A stretch of 64,000 bases of DNA from Thiopseudomonas sp. (GTDB lineage: Bacteria > Pseudomonadota > Gammaproteobacteria > Pseudomonadales > Pseudomonadaceae). Every line of letters begins with the position of its first letter. Position 1 is the first letter of the stretch. Below are positions 26,953 through 34,646 of the stretch, one piece after another. Position numbers and translations under genes: made by a program. The notes beneath the pieces are model-generated. The model did no database searches. It had not been told where the DNA came from and saw only the letters and a program-made list of their open reading frames with translations. The DNA is taken from contig JAHAYO010000018.1 of assembly GCA_018384595.1 (NCBI GenBank), positions 62,001 through 126,000 of the forward strand, read 5' to 3'.

Positions 26953-28722
26953 ATGAGTCAGTTTGCTGTAAACCTGATTTTCATTGGCCTGTCCTTTGCG
27001 CTGTACATCGGTATTGCGCTCTGGTCTCGGGCCGGCTCCACCAAGGAGTTCTATGTCGCGGGCGGCGGTATTCACCCAATCACCAACGGCGTCGCTGTTG
27101 CCGGTGACTGGATGTCAGCAGCCTCCTTCTTATCCATGGCTGGTATGGTGGCCTTTATGGGTTACACGGGCTCCGCGTTCCTGATGGGCTGGACCGGCGG
27201 TTACATTCTGCTGGCCATGCTGCTGGCACCGTATCTGCGTAAGTTCGGCAAGTACACCGTGCCTTCTTTCGTGGAAGACCGTTATCAGAGCAAGCCTGCC
27301 CGTATGATTGCGGTGGTCAGCCTGCTGTGTATCTCGCTGACCTACATGATTGGCCAGATGACCGGTTCCGGTGTGGTATTTGCCCGCTTCCTGGAAGTAT
27401 CGGTTGATGCCGGTATCTGGATTGCTGCGGGTATTACCTTCTTCTACGCCGTATTGGGCGGTATGAAGAGTGTGACCTACACCCAGGTAGCTCAGTACTG
27501 CGTACTGATTGTTGCCTTCTTGGTACCACCGATCTTCATCTCCTTCCAGATGACCGGCAACCCCGTTCCTCAGCTGGGCATGATCAGTGAAGTAACCGGT
27601 GAGGACGTATATGTCATCGCCAAGCTGAACAGTGTTCTGAGAGATCTGGGCTTTGCCGAGTACACCGCCTATGCCGCTGATCCGCTGAACCATTTTCTGC
27701 TGACTGCCACCCTGATGGTGGGTACTGCTGGTTTGCCGCATGTGATCATCCGCTTCTTCACCGTACCCAAAGTGGCTGACGCCCGTTGGTCCGCTGGCTG
27801 GGCGCTGGTATTTATTGCGCTGCTTTACCTGACGGCTCCTGCGGTTGCTTCCATGGCGCGTCTGAACCTGATGGATACCGTGTATCCAAATGGCTCCCAG
27901 GCTAACCCCATTGATTATGAGCATCGTCCTGACTGGATGAACAACTGGATGGAAACTGGCCTGCTGAAGTTTGAAGATAAAAACGGTGACGGCCTGATCC
28001 AGTACTACAACGATGCCAACCCTGCATTCAAGGCAACTGCCGATGAGCGTGGCTGGGCTGGTAATGAGCTGACCGTAAACAACGACATCATGGTGATCGC
28101 CAACCCTGAAATTGCCAAGCTGCCAGGCTGGACCATTGGTCTGATGGCAGCGGGTGCGATTGCTGCGGCGCTGTCCACGGCAGCCGGTCTGTTGATGGCT
28201 ATCTCTTCGGCGGTGAGTCACGATATCGTTAAGGTTACGCTGAAACCTGACCTGAGCGAAAAAGCTGAGATGAACGTTGCACGTGTCGCGATGCTGGCAA
28301 CACTGGTGGTGAGTGCCTTCCTGGGTATGAATCCGCCGGGCTTTGCCGCCCAAACCGTAGCCCTGGCCTTCGGTCTGGCAGCCTCCACCCTGTTCCCTGC
28401 GCTGATGATGGGTATCTTCTCCAAGCGCGTGAACGGTAAGGGCGCGATTGCCGGCATGCTGGCGGGCATCACCTTGACCCTGGTATACATCTTCATGTTC
28501 AAGGGCTGGCTGTTCATTGCTGGGACCAACAACTTCCCAGATACCGCTGAGTACTGGTTCTTCGGTGTCAACCCACTGGGTATCGGTTTCTTCGGTGCGA
28601 TTGTTAACTTCATCGTGGCCTATGCGGTATCCTTGGCCACTGAGCCACCTCCCCAGGAAATTCAGGATCTGGTTGAAAGCGTGCGTTACCCGAAAGGTGC
28701 CGGCGCTGCGATTGATCACTGA
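26953..28722 (+). CDS. Sodium:solute symporter large subunit, VC_2705-like subfamily (module 1)
   Basis: 589 residues with about 13 transmembrane segments of the SSS/LeuT-like fold. It has YVAGGGIHPITNG near residue 36, SAASFLSMAG, GMKSVTYTQVAQY, TAGLPHVIIRFFTVP, and ALSTAAGLLMAISSAVSHD (family sodium-site region). Residues ~315-385 form an extra hydrophilic loop carrying DKNGDGLIQYYND, an EF-hand-like pattern. Known relatives (acetate permease ActP, MctP) move monocarboxylates; the substrate here is not determined. 75% or so of motif positions are shared by eye with the second module. Terminator 28781-28806 follows. Confidence 0.88.
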   Translation: MSQFAVNLIFIGLSFALYIGIALWSRAGSTKEFYVAGGGIHPITNGVAVAGDWMSAASFLSMAGMVAFMGYTGSAFLMGWTGGYILLAMLLAPYLRKFGKYTVPSFVEDRYQSKPARMIAVVSLLCISLTYMIGQMTGSGVVFARFLEVSVDAGIWIAAGITFFYAVLGGMKSVTYTQVAQYCVLIVAFLVPPIFISFQMTGNPVPQLGMISEVTGEDVYVIAKLNSVLRDLGFAEYTAYAADPLNHFLLTATLMVGTAGLPHVIIRFFTVPKVADARWSAGWALVFIALLYLTAPAVASMARLNLMDTVYPNGSQANPIDYEHRPDWMNNWMETGLLKFEDKNGDGLIQYYNDANPAFKATADERGWAGNELTVNNDIMVIANPEIAKLPGWTIGLMAAGAIAAALSTAAGLLMAISSAVSHDIVKVTLKPDLSEKAEMNVARVAMLATLVVSAFLGMNPPGFAAQTVALAFGLAASTLFPALMMGIFSKRVNGKGAIAGMLAGITLTLVYIFMFKGWLFIAGTNNFPDTAEYWFFGVNPLGIGFFGAIVNFIVAYAVSLATEPPPQEIQDLVESVRYPKGAGAAIDH

Positions 28723-28780
28723 TCGGTCTGTGTCCTCTCCGTCCTGCCATCCGGCAGGGCGGATTGCGGGAAAACAAAAC

Positions 28781-28806
28781 GGGCTTCCTGGTGAAGCCCT
28801 TTTTTA
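28781..28806 (+). terminator. Terminator after symporter module 1
   Basis: GGGCTTC-CTGGT-GAAGCCC followed by TTTTTT. It sits between the large-subunit gene and paralogue 2, ending 7 bases before the latter's ATG; a smaller CCTGCC/GGCAGG hairpin precedes it. Read-through or a separate promoter is needed for paralogue 2. Confidence 0.85.
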
Positions 28807-28812
28807 TGTCTG

Positions 28813-29331
28813 ATGGAAAACCTAATGCTGATAAAACTGCTTATCGCCGCCGCCGTGGCCTTCTTTGCCGCGGGCATTGCTCAGTACGCCCGCATACTGA
28901 CCCGTAAAAAACTGCCGCGCTGGATTGTTCCGGCCGCTGCAGGATTGGGTATTTTGGGGTATCAGATTTACATGGAATACAGCTGGTTTGAACGCACCCG
29001 TGCGCGTTTGCCCGACAGCGCAGTGGTCACCGAGGTGCGCAAGGTGCCGGCCTTCTGGCGGCCTTGGACCTTTGTTGTGCCGTTGCAGATGGGTTTTAGC
29101 GTAGTGGACAGCAGCCAGATTCAGCTGGCCCACAGCGATGGCGAGCGTATTGCTCGCTTTCGTTTGTATAGTTTTGAACAGGCGTTTATTGATCGTAGTG
29201 AACAGCGGGGCTACTTGCTGAACTGCAGCAACAGTGTGCTGGTGCCGCTGGATGATGCTGAAACACCACAGCCGGAAAAAGCCCTGCAGCTGGACCGCAA
29301 GAGCCAGTTGTTCACCACCGTCTGTAATTAG
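28813..29331 (+). CDS. Membrane protein of unknown function, paralogue 2 of 3
   Basis: 172 residues (ATG 28813; ATG 28825 is possible). Two helices (MLIKLLIAAAVAFFAAGIA; IVPAAAGLGILGYQIYM) separated by a basic TRKKLPRW linker, then a soluble domain with ARLPDSAVV, FWRPWTFVVP, YSFEQAFI, YLLNCSN and a terminal TVCN. The linker RKKLPRWIVPAAAGLG aligns closely with RNRLPTWIVPVLAALG of paralogue 3. It directly follows the symporter large subunit, as paralogue 3 does in the other module, arguing for a functional tie. No family name recognised. Confidence 0.75.
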   Translation: MENLMLIKLLIAAAVAFFAAGIAQYARILTRKKLPRWIVPAAAGLGILGYQIYMEYSWFERTRARLPDSAVVTEVRKVPAFWRPWTFVVPLQMGFSVVDSSQIQLAHSDGERIARFRLYSFEQAFIDRSEQRGYLLNCSNSVLVPLDDAETPQPEKALQLDRKSQLFTTVCN

Positions 29332-29337
29332 AATAAG

Positions 29338-29371
29338 CCAGCACAAAGCGCAGTGCGTAGCCCTGTGCTGG
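29338..29371 (+). terminator. Hairpin after paralogue 2
   Basis: CCAGCACA...TGTGCTGG stem with an 18-base loop, followed by TTGCTTCTG; a modest terminator 7 bases after the stop codon. Confidence 0.45.
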
Positions 29372-29424
29372 TTGCTTCTGTGGCAACAGCTCAGTTATGA
29401 ATCGCGGCTAAAGCCGCCTTTGTA

Positions 29425-29459
29425 GAAAAAAGCCATGCTGGGTTCAGCATGGCTTTTTT
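29425..29459. terminator. Bidirectional terminator between the convergent modules
   Basis: Perfect 10-bp stem AGCCATGCTG/CAGCATGGCT with A-run before and T-run after, serving both converging units. A second small hairpin GCGGCT/AGCCGC lies at 29403-29416. Confidence 0.92.
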
Positions 29460-29477
29460 GTTGGAAACAGAAACAGA

Positions 29478-29993
29478 TCAGCGGCACAGCTTTTGATAGA
29501 AGAGGTCGCTGGTGTCGATTTTTTCGTGCTGGGTCGCCTTGGCTGTTTTGCCCTGCAGGATAACGGCACGCTCTTGCGTAGTGCAGTTAAGAACTGCCAT
29601 GTAAACCTGCTGGCGCTCGATGGGGTCCTTAATAAATTCGTACATGAAATACTCAACCAAAATTTCACCGTCCTGTTCACGGTGTTTGGATTTGCCGTCA
29701 AAAATATAAAAACTATTGATGGCAGGGTTGATCAGGCTCCAGGGCTTGAAGAAGCCGCGCTCGCGTTTCTGGTTGAAAAACAGGATGTCAGCGTCGGGTT
29801 GGGTGATACGTACCTGCTCGGTTTTGTAGCTGTACCAGGTGTAGTCGTAAACAGCCAAGTAGCCAAACATGCCCAGTGCTGCCAGTACGGGAACAATCCA
29901 GGTCGGCAGCCGGTTACGCGAAAGTTTGCGGGCCAGATAGGCCATGCCGCCTAGGCTTAGGCCTGAAATGAAAACCGCCAATAGGTGCCACAT
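29478..29993 (-). CDS. Membrane protein of unknown function, paralogue 3 of 3
   Basis: 171 residues with GGAG 8 bases before ATG. Two helices (LLAVFISGLSLGGMAYLA; IVPVLAALGMFGYLAVY) joined by RKLSRNRLPTW, followed by a soluble domain with QPDADILF, FFKPWSLINP, DGEILVEYFMYEFI, AVLNCTT and a terminal KLCR. Same layout as paralogue 2. Transcribed on the minus strand after symporter module 2 and a terminator (30039-30068), so both modules share the order small subunit, large subunit, terminator, paralogue. Confidence 0.75.
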   Translation of the reverse strand: MWHLLAVFISGLSLGGMAYLARKLSRNRLPTWIVPVLAALGMFGYLAVYDYTWYSYKTEQVRITQPDADILFFNQKRERGFFKPWSLINPAINSFYIFDGKSKHREQDGEILVEYFMYEFIKDPIERQQVYMAVLNCTTQERAVILQGKTAKATQHEKIDTSDLFYQKLCR

Positions 29994-30038
29994 AGAGTTA
30001 CTCCGTTACTTGCCTTGCTAATGCTGTTGGCGTTGGAC

Positions 30039-30068
30039 AAAAAAAGTGGGCTTTCAAGGAAAGCCCAC
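30039..30068 (-). terminator. Terminator after symporter module 2
   Basis: Minus strand GTGGGCTTTC-CTT-GAAAGCCCAC followed by seven T; separates the large subunit from paralogue 3, mirroring module 1. Confidence 0.92.
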
Positions 30069-30102
30069 TAAAGGTCGATTAAAGTTTACAGCAAGTCAGG
30101 GC

Positions 30103-31851
30103 TTATGGGTAACGTACACGACGTACCATCTCCTGAATCTCTTCACTTGGCTTCTCGGTAGCGTTGGACACTACGATGGCGACAGTGAAGTTGATTACGG
30201 CACCGATACACCCGAAGGACAGCGGCGAGATGATACCGAACAGGTAGTATTCAGGGCTGTTCGGAAAGGTGTTGGTGCCAGGGATGAAGAACCAGCCCAG
30301 GTACAGGAAGATATACACCAGGGTGGCGCCTGCACCGGCCAGCATGCCGCATACCGCGCCCTTGCTGTTGATGCGACGGATAAAGATACCCATCATCAGG
30401 CAGGGGAAGATCGAGGACGCGGCGATACCAAAGGCCAGGGCTACGGTTTGCGCGGCAAAGCCGGGCGGGTTGAGTCCAAGCCAGGTAGCGATGGAGATCG
30501 CACCGACCATCGAAATACGCGCATAGAGCATTTCAGTTTTTTCTGAAATATGCGGCATCAGTGTGTTCTTCAGCAGGTCATGACTGACTGCAGAGGAGAT
30601 GGCCAGCATCAGACCGGAAGCGGTAGACAGAGCCGCAGCAATACCACCCGCAGCAATCAGGCCGATAATCCAGCCAGGCATGTTGGCAATTTCCGGCAGG
30701 GCCAGAACCAAGATGTCGTTGTTTACAACCAGCTCATTACCTTCCCACTCAGCAGGAGCAACGAAGTCCTTGTTCGGGGTTGGCAGGGTGCCGTCGTTGT
30801 AGAACTGGATGCGACCATCCTTGTTTTTATCTTCAAACTTCAGCAGACCGGTTTCTTCCCAGTTCTTGAACCACTGTGGACGCTCTTCATAGGACAGTGA
30901 AGGCTCGTGTACACCGTTTGGATAGATGTTATCCAGCAGGTTCATACGGCCCATGGCGGCTACAACAGGCGCTGTGGTGTAGAACAATGCGATGAACACC
31001 AGTGCCCAAGCAGCAGAACGACGGGCGTCCTTAATGTTAGGTACGGTGAAGAAGCGGATAATTACGTGTGGCAGACCAGCAGTACCAACCATCAGGGTCA
31101 GGGTGAACAGGGTCATGTTCCAGCGGTTGGATACGTCAGCCGTATAATCCTGGAAGCCCAGATCGCGTACCACTTCGTTCAGCTTCTGCAGCATCGGAAT
31201 GCCGGATTCAGCATGGGCACCAATGAAGCCGGTTTGTGGCAGGAAGTGACCGGTTACCATCAGCGACAGGTAAACCGCAGGAATCAGGAAGGCCAGGATC
31301 AGTACGATGTACTGGGCCACCTGGGTGTAGGTTACACCTTTCATGCCGCCGAGTACTGCGTAAGCAAATACCACGAAGGATGAAATGATCAGTCCTGTGG
31401 ACACCTTCACTTCCAGGAAGCGGGCAAAAGCAACACCAGCACCGGTCATCTGGCCGATTACATAGGTCAGCGAGATGATGATCAGGCAGACAACCGCGAC
31501 AACACGGGCTGCTTTACTGTCATAACGCTTACCAACGAAGTCGGGCACAGTGTAGGTACCGAAGCGGCGCAGGTAAGGAGCCAGCAGGGTTGCTAGCAGT
31601 ACATAGCCACCGGTCCAGCCCATGATGAACGCGGAGTTCACATAGCCGACCGAGATCAGGCCGGCAACGGAAATGAACGAGGCAGCAGACAGCCAGTCGG
31701 CCGCAGTCGCCATGCCGTTCATCACCGGGTGAACTTCACCACCGGCGATATAGAACTCGCGGGTTGATTTTGCACGAGCCCAGATTGCAATCCAGGTATA
31801 GATTGCAAAGGAACCCATTACAAAAATCAGGTTAATAGCAAATTGGCTCAT
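30103..31851 (-). CDS. Sodium:solute symporter large subunit, VC_2705-like subfamily (module 2)
   Basis: 582 residues, clear paralogue of the protein at 26953-28722: same MSQFA start, FYIAGGEVHPVMNG, SAASFISVAG, GMKGVTYTQVAQY, TAGLPHVIIRFFTVP and ALSTASGLMLAISSAVSHD. It carries the same extra loop with DKNKDGRIQFYND at about residue 340. Divergence is spread along the protein, so the duplication is old rather than recent. It ends with PSEEIQEMVRRVRYP, like PPQEIQDLVESVRYP in module 1. Substrate unknown; distinct substrates or affinities for the two copies would be a reason to keep both. Confidence 0.88.
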   Translation of the reverse strand: MSQFAINLIFVMGSFAIYTWIAIWARAKSTREFYIAGGEVHPVMNGMATAADWLSAASFISVAGLISVGYVNSAFIMGWTGGYVLLATLLAPYLRRFGTYTVPDFVGKRYDSKAARVVAVVCLIIISLTYVIGQMTGAGVAFARFLEVKVSTGLIISSFVVFAYAVLGGMKGVTYTQVAQYIVLILAFLIPAVYLSLMVTGHFLPQTGFIGAHAESGIPMLQKLNEVVRDLGFQDYTADVSNRWNMTLFTLTLMVGTAGLPHVIIRFFTVPNIKDARRSAAWALVFIALFYTTAPVVAAMGRMNLLDNIYPNGVHEPSLSYEERPQWFKNWEETGLLKFEDKNKDGRIQFYNDGTLPTPNKDFVAPAEWEGNELVVNNDILVLALPEIANMPGWIIGLIAAGGIAAALSTASGLMLAISSAVSHDLLKNTLMPHISEKTEMLYARISMVGAISIATWLGLNPPGFAAQTVALAFGIAASSIFPCLMMGIFIRRINSKGAVCGMLAGAGATLVYIFLYLGWFFIPGTNTFPNSPEYYLFGIISPLSFGCIGAVINFTVAIVVSNATEKPSEEIQEMVRRVRYP

Positions 31852-31853
31852 GG

Positions 31854-32117
31854 TTAGTCCTCCAGACCAAATTCGTCATCCAGCTTGTTCATGCGCCAAG
31901 CGTAGAAGGTGATCAGGGCCAGGAAGGTAAAAATGGAACCTTGCTGGGCAAACCAGAAGCCGAAGTCGGCTCCGCCAATGCTAATACCCATAAACAGGGG
32001 GCGTAGAAGCAGTCCAAAGCCGTAGGACACAGTGGCCCATATGGCAAGGCAAATGATGATCAGACGGAGGTTTGTACTCCAGTATTGCTGATCTCTTTCG
32101 GTAATTTCTTTAGGCAT
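31854..32117 (-). CDS. Sodium:solute symporter small subunit, DUF4212 family (module 2)
   Basis: 87 residues, paralogue of the module 1 small subunit: YWSTNLRLIIICLAIWATVSYG in helix 1 and FGFWFAQQGSIFTFLALITFYAW in helix 2, then RMNKLDDEFGLED. TGGAG lies about 11 bases before ATG. The large subunit starts two bases after its stop, so the subunits are translated together. Confidence 0.88.
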   Translation of the reverse strand: MPKEITERDQQYWSTNLRLIIICLAIWATVSYGFGLLLRPLFMGISIGGADFGFWFAQQGSIFTFLALITFYAWRMNKLDDEFGLED

Positions 32118-32683
32118 GATGAGTGCGCTCCAGATTTAATTGTTTTTGTGATTTGGGTGGGGTTGTTTAAAGTATTTTTATTAAGCAAACCTCCGGCGAA
32201 GTTCAGTTTTATTATGGGGTTAATGGGTGTTTTTAATGGGGTGTACTGTTGATGGTCAGAATGACCATGCGGCCGTGTGGCAAGTGTTTGCGCCGCGAAA
32301 GTGTGGCATGCCTGGCTTGCGCACTATGCTAGGGCGTACAGCTTTATTGTGTATTCGACCTTTAGATTATTCGGTGCTACTTGTTTGCAAGCATATAAAT
32401 AGCTCGCTACCTTATTATAATTGCTTGGCTTGCTATTTAGTTGGGTGATTTTTTATCGGTTGTGTCAGCAGGCTAATTATATAAATAGCTGGTCGTGCTA
32501 ACGAATTACTGGGTGTACTGTATATTTAATATGCGCAGATGCCGCCGCTTTTGTGACGAAGCAGGTGCAGCAGGCGCGTCAAAAAAAGCGGCACAAAACC
32601 AGCAAGGATTGTAAAACTAAGGTATAAACCTTCGTGAAACAGGGCGCGCCCTGTGTAGACCCGTACGAAAACAGGAGAAAAAC
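32118..32683. other. 566-base divergent intergenic region, no supported gene
   Basis: Separates symporter module 2 (minus) from the CBS gene (plus). It is AT-rich compared with its surroundings. It contains a 12-base direct repeat ATATAAATAGCT (32393-32404 and 32479-32490) and the palindrome upstream of the CBS gene. The 73-residue ORF at 32227 has no family features or good ribosome site and is left out. Confidence 0.5.
32639..32654 (+). promoter_or_regulatory. Perfect 16-base palindrome before the CBS gene
   Basis: ACAGGGCGCGCCCTGT, 29 bases before the CBS gene start and upstream of its AGGAGA site. A second inverted repeat AAGGT-ATAA-ACCTT lies at 32620-32633. Either could be an operator; identity of the regulator is unknown. 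Confidence 0.5.
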
Positions 32684-33091
32684 ATGAAGCAATTGATTGT
32701 ACCGGTGGAAGAATTCACGACACCGGACCCGATCAGCATTGAAGAAACCATGGGCCTAGAAGAGCTGCTGCGCCTGATGAGCAGCAACGGCATTCGTCAC
32801 TTGCCAGTCATGCGTGACGGCGAGTTGGCGGGAATCATCAGTGATCGTGATGTGAGACTGTTTGCCGGCATGCCGCTGGAAGACCGCAAGGGGCTGACAG
32901 CGGGCGATATCATGACGGAGGACTTGCTGTCCATTGATGCCTCAACACCGCTGGACGAAGCAGCGATGCTGATGTCGGCGCATAAGGTAAGCAGCCTGAT
33001 TGTGCGTGAAGACGACCAGTTTTTGGGTATCTTTACCGCAACGGATGCGCTGAATGCGCTGGTGGAAGTGCTGCGCGGCGTAGAAGAATAG
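32684..33091 (+). CDS. CBS-domain-pair protein
   Basis: 135 residues made of two CBS motifs and nothing else: residues ~10-60 (TPDPISIEETMGLEELLRLM, GIRHLPVMRDGELAGIISDRDV) and ~72-130 (IMTEDLLSIDASTPLDEAAMLM, VSSLIVREDDQFLGIFTATDALNAL). Such stand-alone pairs bind AMP, ATP or other adenosyl ligands and report energy state. The start is fixed by AGGAGA 6 bases upstream. It neighbours the symporter block but is divergent from it, so a regulatory link is only possible, not shown. Convergent with the next gene, with 3 bases between stops. Confidence 0.9.
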   Translation: MKQLIVPVEEFTTPDPISIEETMGLEELLRLMSSNGIRHLPVMRDGELAGIISDRDVRLFAGMPLEDRKGLTAGDIMTEDLLSIDASTPLDEAAMLMSAHKVSSLIVREDDQFLGIFTATDALNALVEVLRGVEE

Positions 33092-33094
33092 CGG

Positions 33095-33505
33095 TTAGCT
33101 CGGCAGATTGCTGATACTGACACCCTGCTGGGCAAAGACTTCCTGCGCAACCTTGAGGGCGTTGAGGGCGCGCGGGAAACCCACATACGGAATCAGGTGT
33201 ACGATACAGCCGGCAATTTCATCGGGCGTCAGGCCCACATTCAGGCCGGTAATCACGTGCATGCCGATTTGAGGCGTGCCCTGAGCCACCAGTGCAGAGA
33301 TAGTTGTCAGCACCTTTTGCTTGTTGTCCAGCCCGTCGCGGGCGTAGATATCGCCAAAGGCAAATTCCACCACCATACGCGTCAGGTCGGGTGCTATATC
33401 CTTAAAGCTGTCGCCAATTTCCATGTGGCCGGTCGGGCTGTGCTCGTCGGCAACGGTTAATTCACGCAGCTTCTCCATGCCCTTTTTAAAACGGTCGCTG
33501 GTCAT
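33095..33505 (-). CDS. Carboxymuconolactone decarboxylase family protein
   Basis: 136 residues of the AhpD-like all-helical fold. FAFGDIYARDGLDNKQKVLTTISALVAQG and AGCIVHLIPYVGFPRALNAL match the PcaC-like branch. The AhpD CxxC redox pair is absent; only one Cys is present, so peroxidase-partner activity is unlikely. No other protocatechuate-pathway gene is in the window, so true PcaC function is doubtful. It follows yhbY by 12 bases on the same strand, the place where greA or other genes are found in relatives. Confidence 0.85.
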   Translation of the reverse strand: MTSDRFKKGMEKLRELTVADEHSPTGHMEIGDSFKDIAPDLTRMVVEFAFGDIYARDGLDNKQKVLTTISALVAQGTPQIGMHVITGLNVGLTPDEIAGCIVHLIPYVGFPRALNALKVAQEVFAQQGVSISNLPS

Positions 33506-33517
33506 TACTCTTCCCGC

Positions 33518-33823
33518 TTACAGACGCTGTACATTGGACAGCTTTGGGTTGGCTTTCAGGTTTTTGCGATACACCAGAGCCATTTTGCCAATGCTCTGGA
33601 CCAGTTCGGCGCTGCTTTGTTGGCATAGCTCGGTTAGAATGGCCGCTCGGTCGGCACGGTCTGGCAGGCGTAACTGGATCTTGATCAATTCGTGATCACT
33701 TAGCGCCCGCTCTAGCTCGGCCATTACGCCCTCGCTCAGGCCCTGTTCGGCCACGATCAGCACTGGCTTGAGGTGATGTCCGATCGACTTGAATTGTTTC
33801 TTTTGCTCTTGGGTGAGCGCCAT
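33518..33823 (-). CDS. yhbY: Ribosome assembly RNA-binding protein YhbY
   Basis: 101 residues from ATG 33823 with AGAGG upstream (the track start is 33 bases too early). CRM-domain protein: [31 protein letters not shown], then [11 protein letters not shown] and the GxxG-type loop replaced by [13 protein letters not shown] as in bacterial YhbY. It associates with pre-50S particles. Divergent from rlmE, the conserved arrangement. Confidence 0.93.
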   Translation of the reverse strand: MALTQEQKKQFKSIGHHLKPVLIVAEQGLSEGVMAELERALSDHELIKIQLRLPDRADRAAILTELCQQSSAELVQSIGKMALVYRKNLKANPKLSNVQRL

Positions 33824-33888
33824 GGCGTTTGACCTCTGAATGTATAAAGCGCGCATTCTACCCTAGAAGCCCCCTGGTGAGGTATGTA

Positions 33889-34509
33889 GTGGCACGATCA
33901 AAAAGCAGCGCACACTGGATGAAGCGGCATGTGTCGGATCCTTATGTGAAAATGGCACAAAAAGACGGTTATCGCTCCCGCGCCAGCTATAAGTTGCTGG
34001 AGATTCAGGAAAAAGACCGCATCATGGCCCCTGGTATGACGGTGATTGATCTGGGCAGTGCGCCTGGCGGCTGGTCGCAGGTGGCCAGCCGTATTGTTGG
34101 TGAAAAGGGGCGCATGATTGCCTCCGATATTTTGCCTATGGACGGCATGGCAGACGTAACCTTTATTCAAGGGGATTTCACCGAGCAGGCCGTATTCGAT
34201 GAGATTATGGCAGCCGTGAACAATCAACCGGTGGACCTTGTAATTTCTGATATGGCACCCAATATCAGCGGGGTTAGGGCAGCCGACCAAGCAGGCTCCA
34301 TGTATCTGTGTGAGTTGGCGCTGGATCTGGCGCTGCAGGTGCTCAAGCCCGGTGGGGATTTTCTGATTAAGGTGTTTCAGGGTGAGGGCTTTGACGATTA
34401 TCTGAAGACAACCCGCGAGCATTTTGGCAAGGTGATGATGCGCAAGCCCGACAGCTCGCGTGACAGTTCACGCGAACAATACTTGCTGGCTCGTGGTCGT
34501 AAGGCATAG
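33889..34509 (+). CDS. rlmE: 23S rRNA 2'-O-ribose U2552 methyltransferase
   Basis: 206 residues from GTG 33889, preceded by GGTGAGG 7 bases away; the track's ATG at 33829 overlaps yhbY and adds a non-family extension. SAM-binding motif [14 protein letters not shown] (residues ~57-70). The K-D-K-E catalytic set is visible: [26 protein letters not shown] and a downstream Glu. It methylates U2552 in the A loop late in 50S assembly. Known as ftsJ/rrmJ; next gene is ftsH as in E. coli. Confidence 0.95.
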   Translation: MARSKSSAHWMKRHVSDPYVKMAQKDGYRSRASYKLLEIQEKDRIMAPGMTVIDLGSAPGGWSQVASRIVGEKGRMIASDILPMDGMADVTFIQGDFTEQAVFDEIMAAVNNQPVDLVISDMAPNISGVRAADQAGSMYLCELALDLALQVLKPGGDFLIKVFQGEGFDDYLKTTREHFGKVMMRKPDSSRDSSREQYLLARGRKA

Positions 34510-34646
34510 GTCTGATCTTGGACTAATGAAGCCTTAACCCCTAATCTTCTAGTGTTACACTCCGGCTGCACAAAGCGTGCCGTTTGCGGTACATTGACCG
34601 CTTGGATTTTTATCTGTTGCGTTTTTGGCAGCAAAGGTGATTAAGA

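Noticed and set aside
26640-32117. Calling the transporters ActP with YjcH (DUF485)
   Set aside because: The small subunit carries the DUF4212 pattern (YWxxNLRL, FWFxxQG, YAWRMN) and the large subunit the extra loop of the VC_2705-like subfamily; only the gene arrangement resembles yjcH-actP.
32227-32448. 73-residue ORF in the gap before the CBS gene
   Set aside because: No ribosome site, Cys-rich random-looking sequence in AT-rich intergenic DNA.
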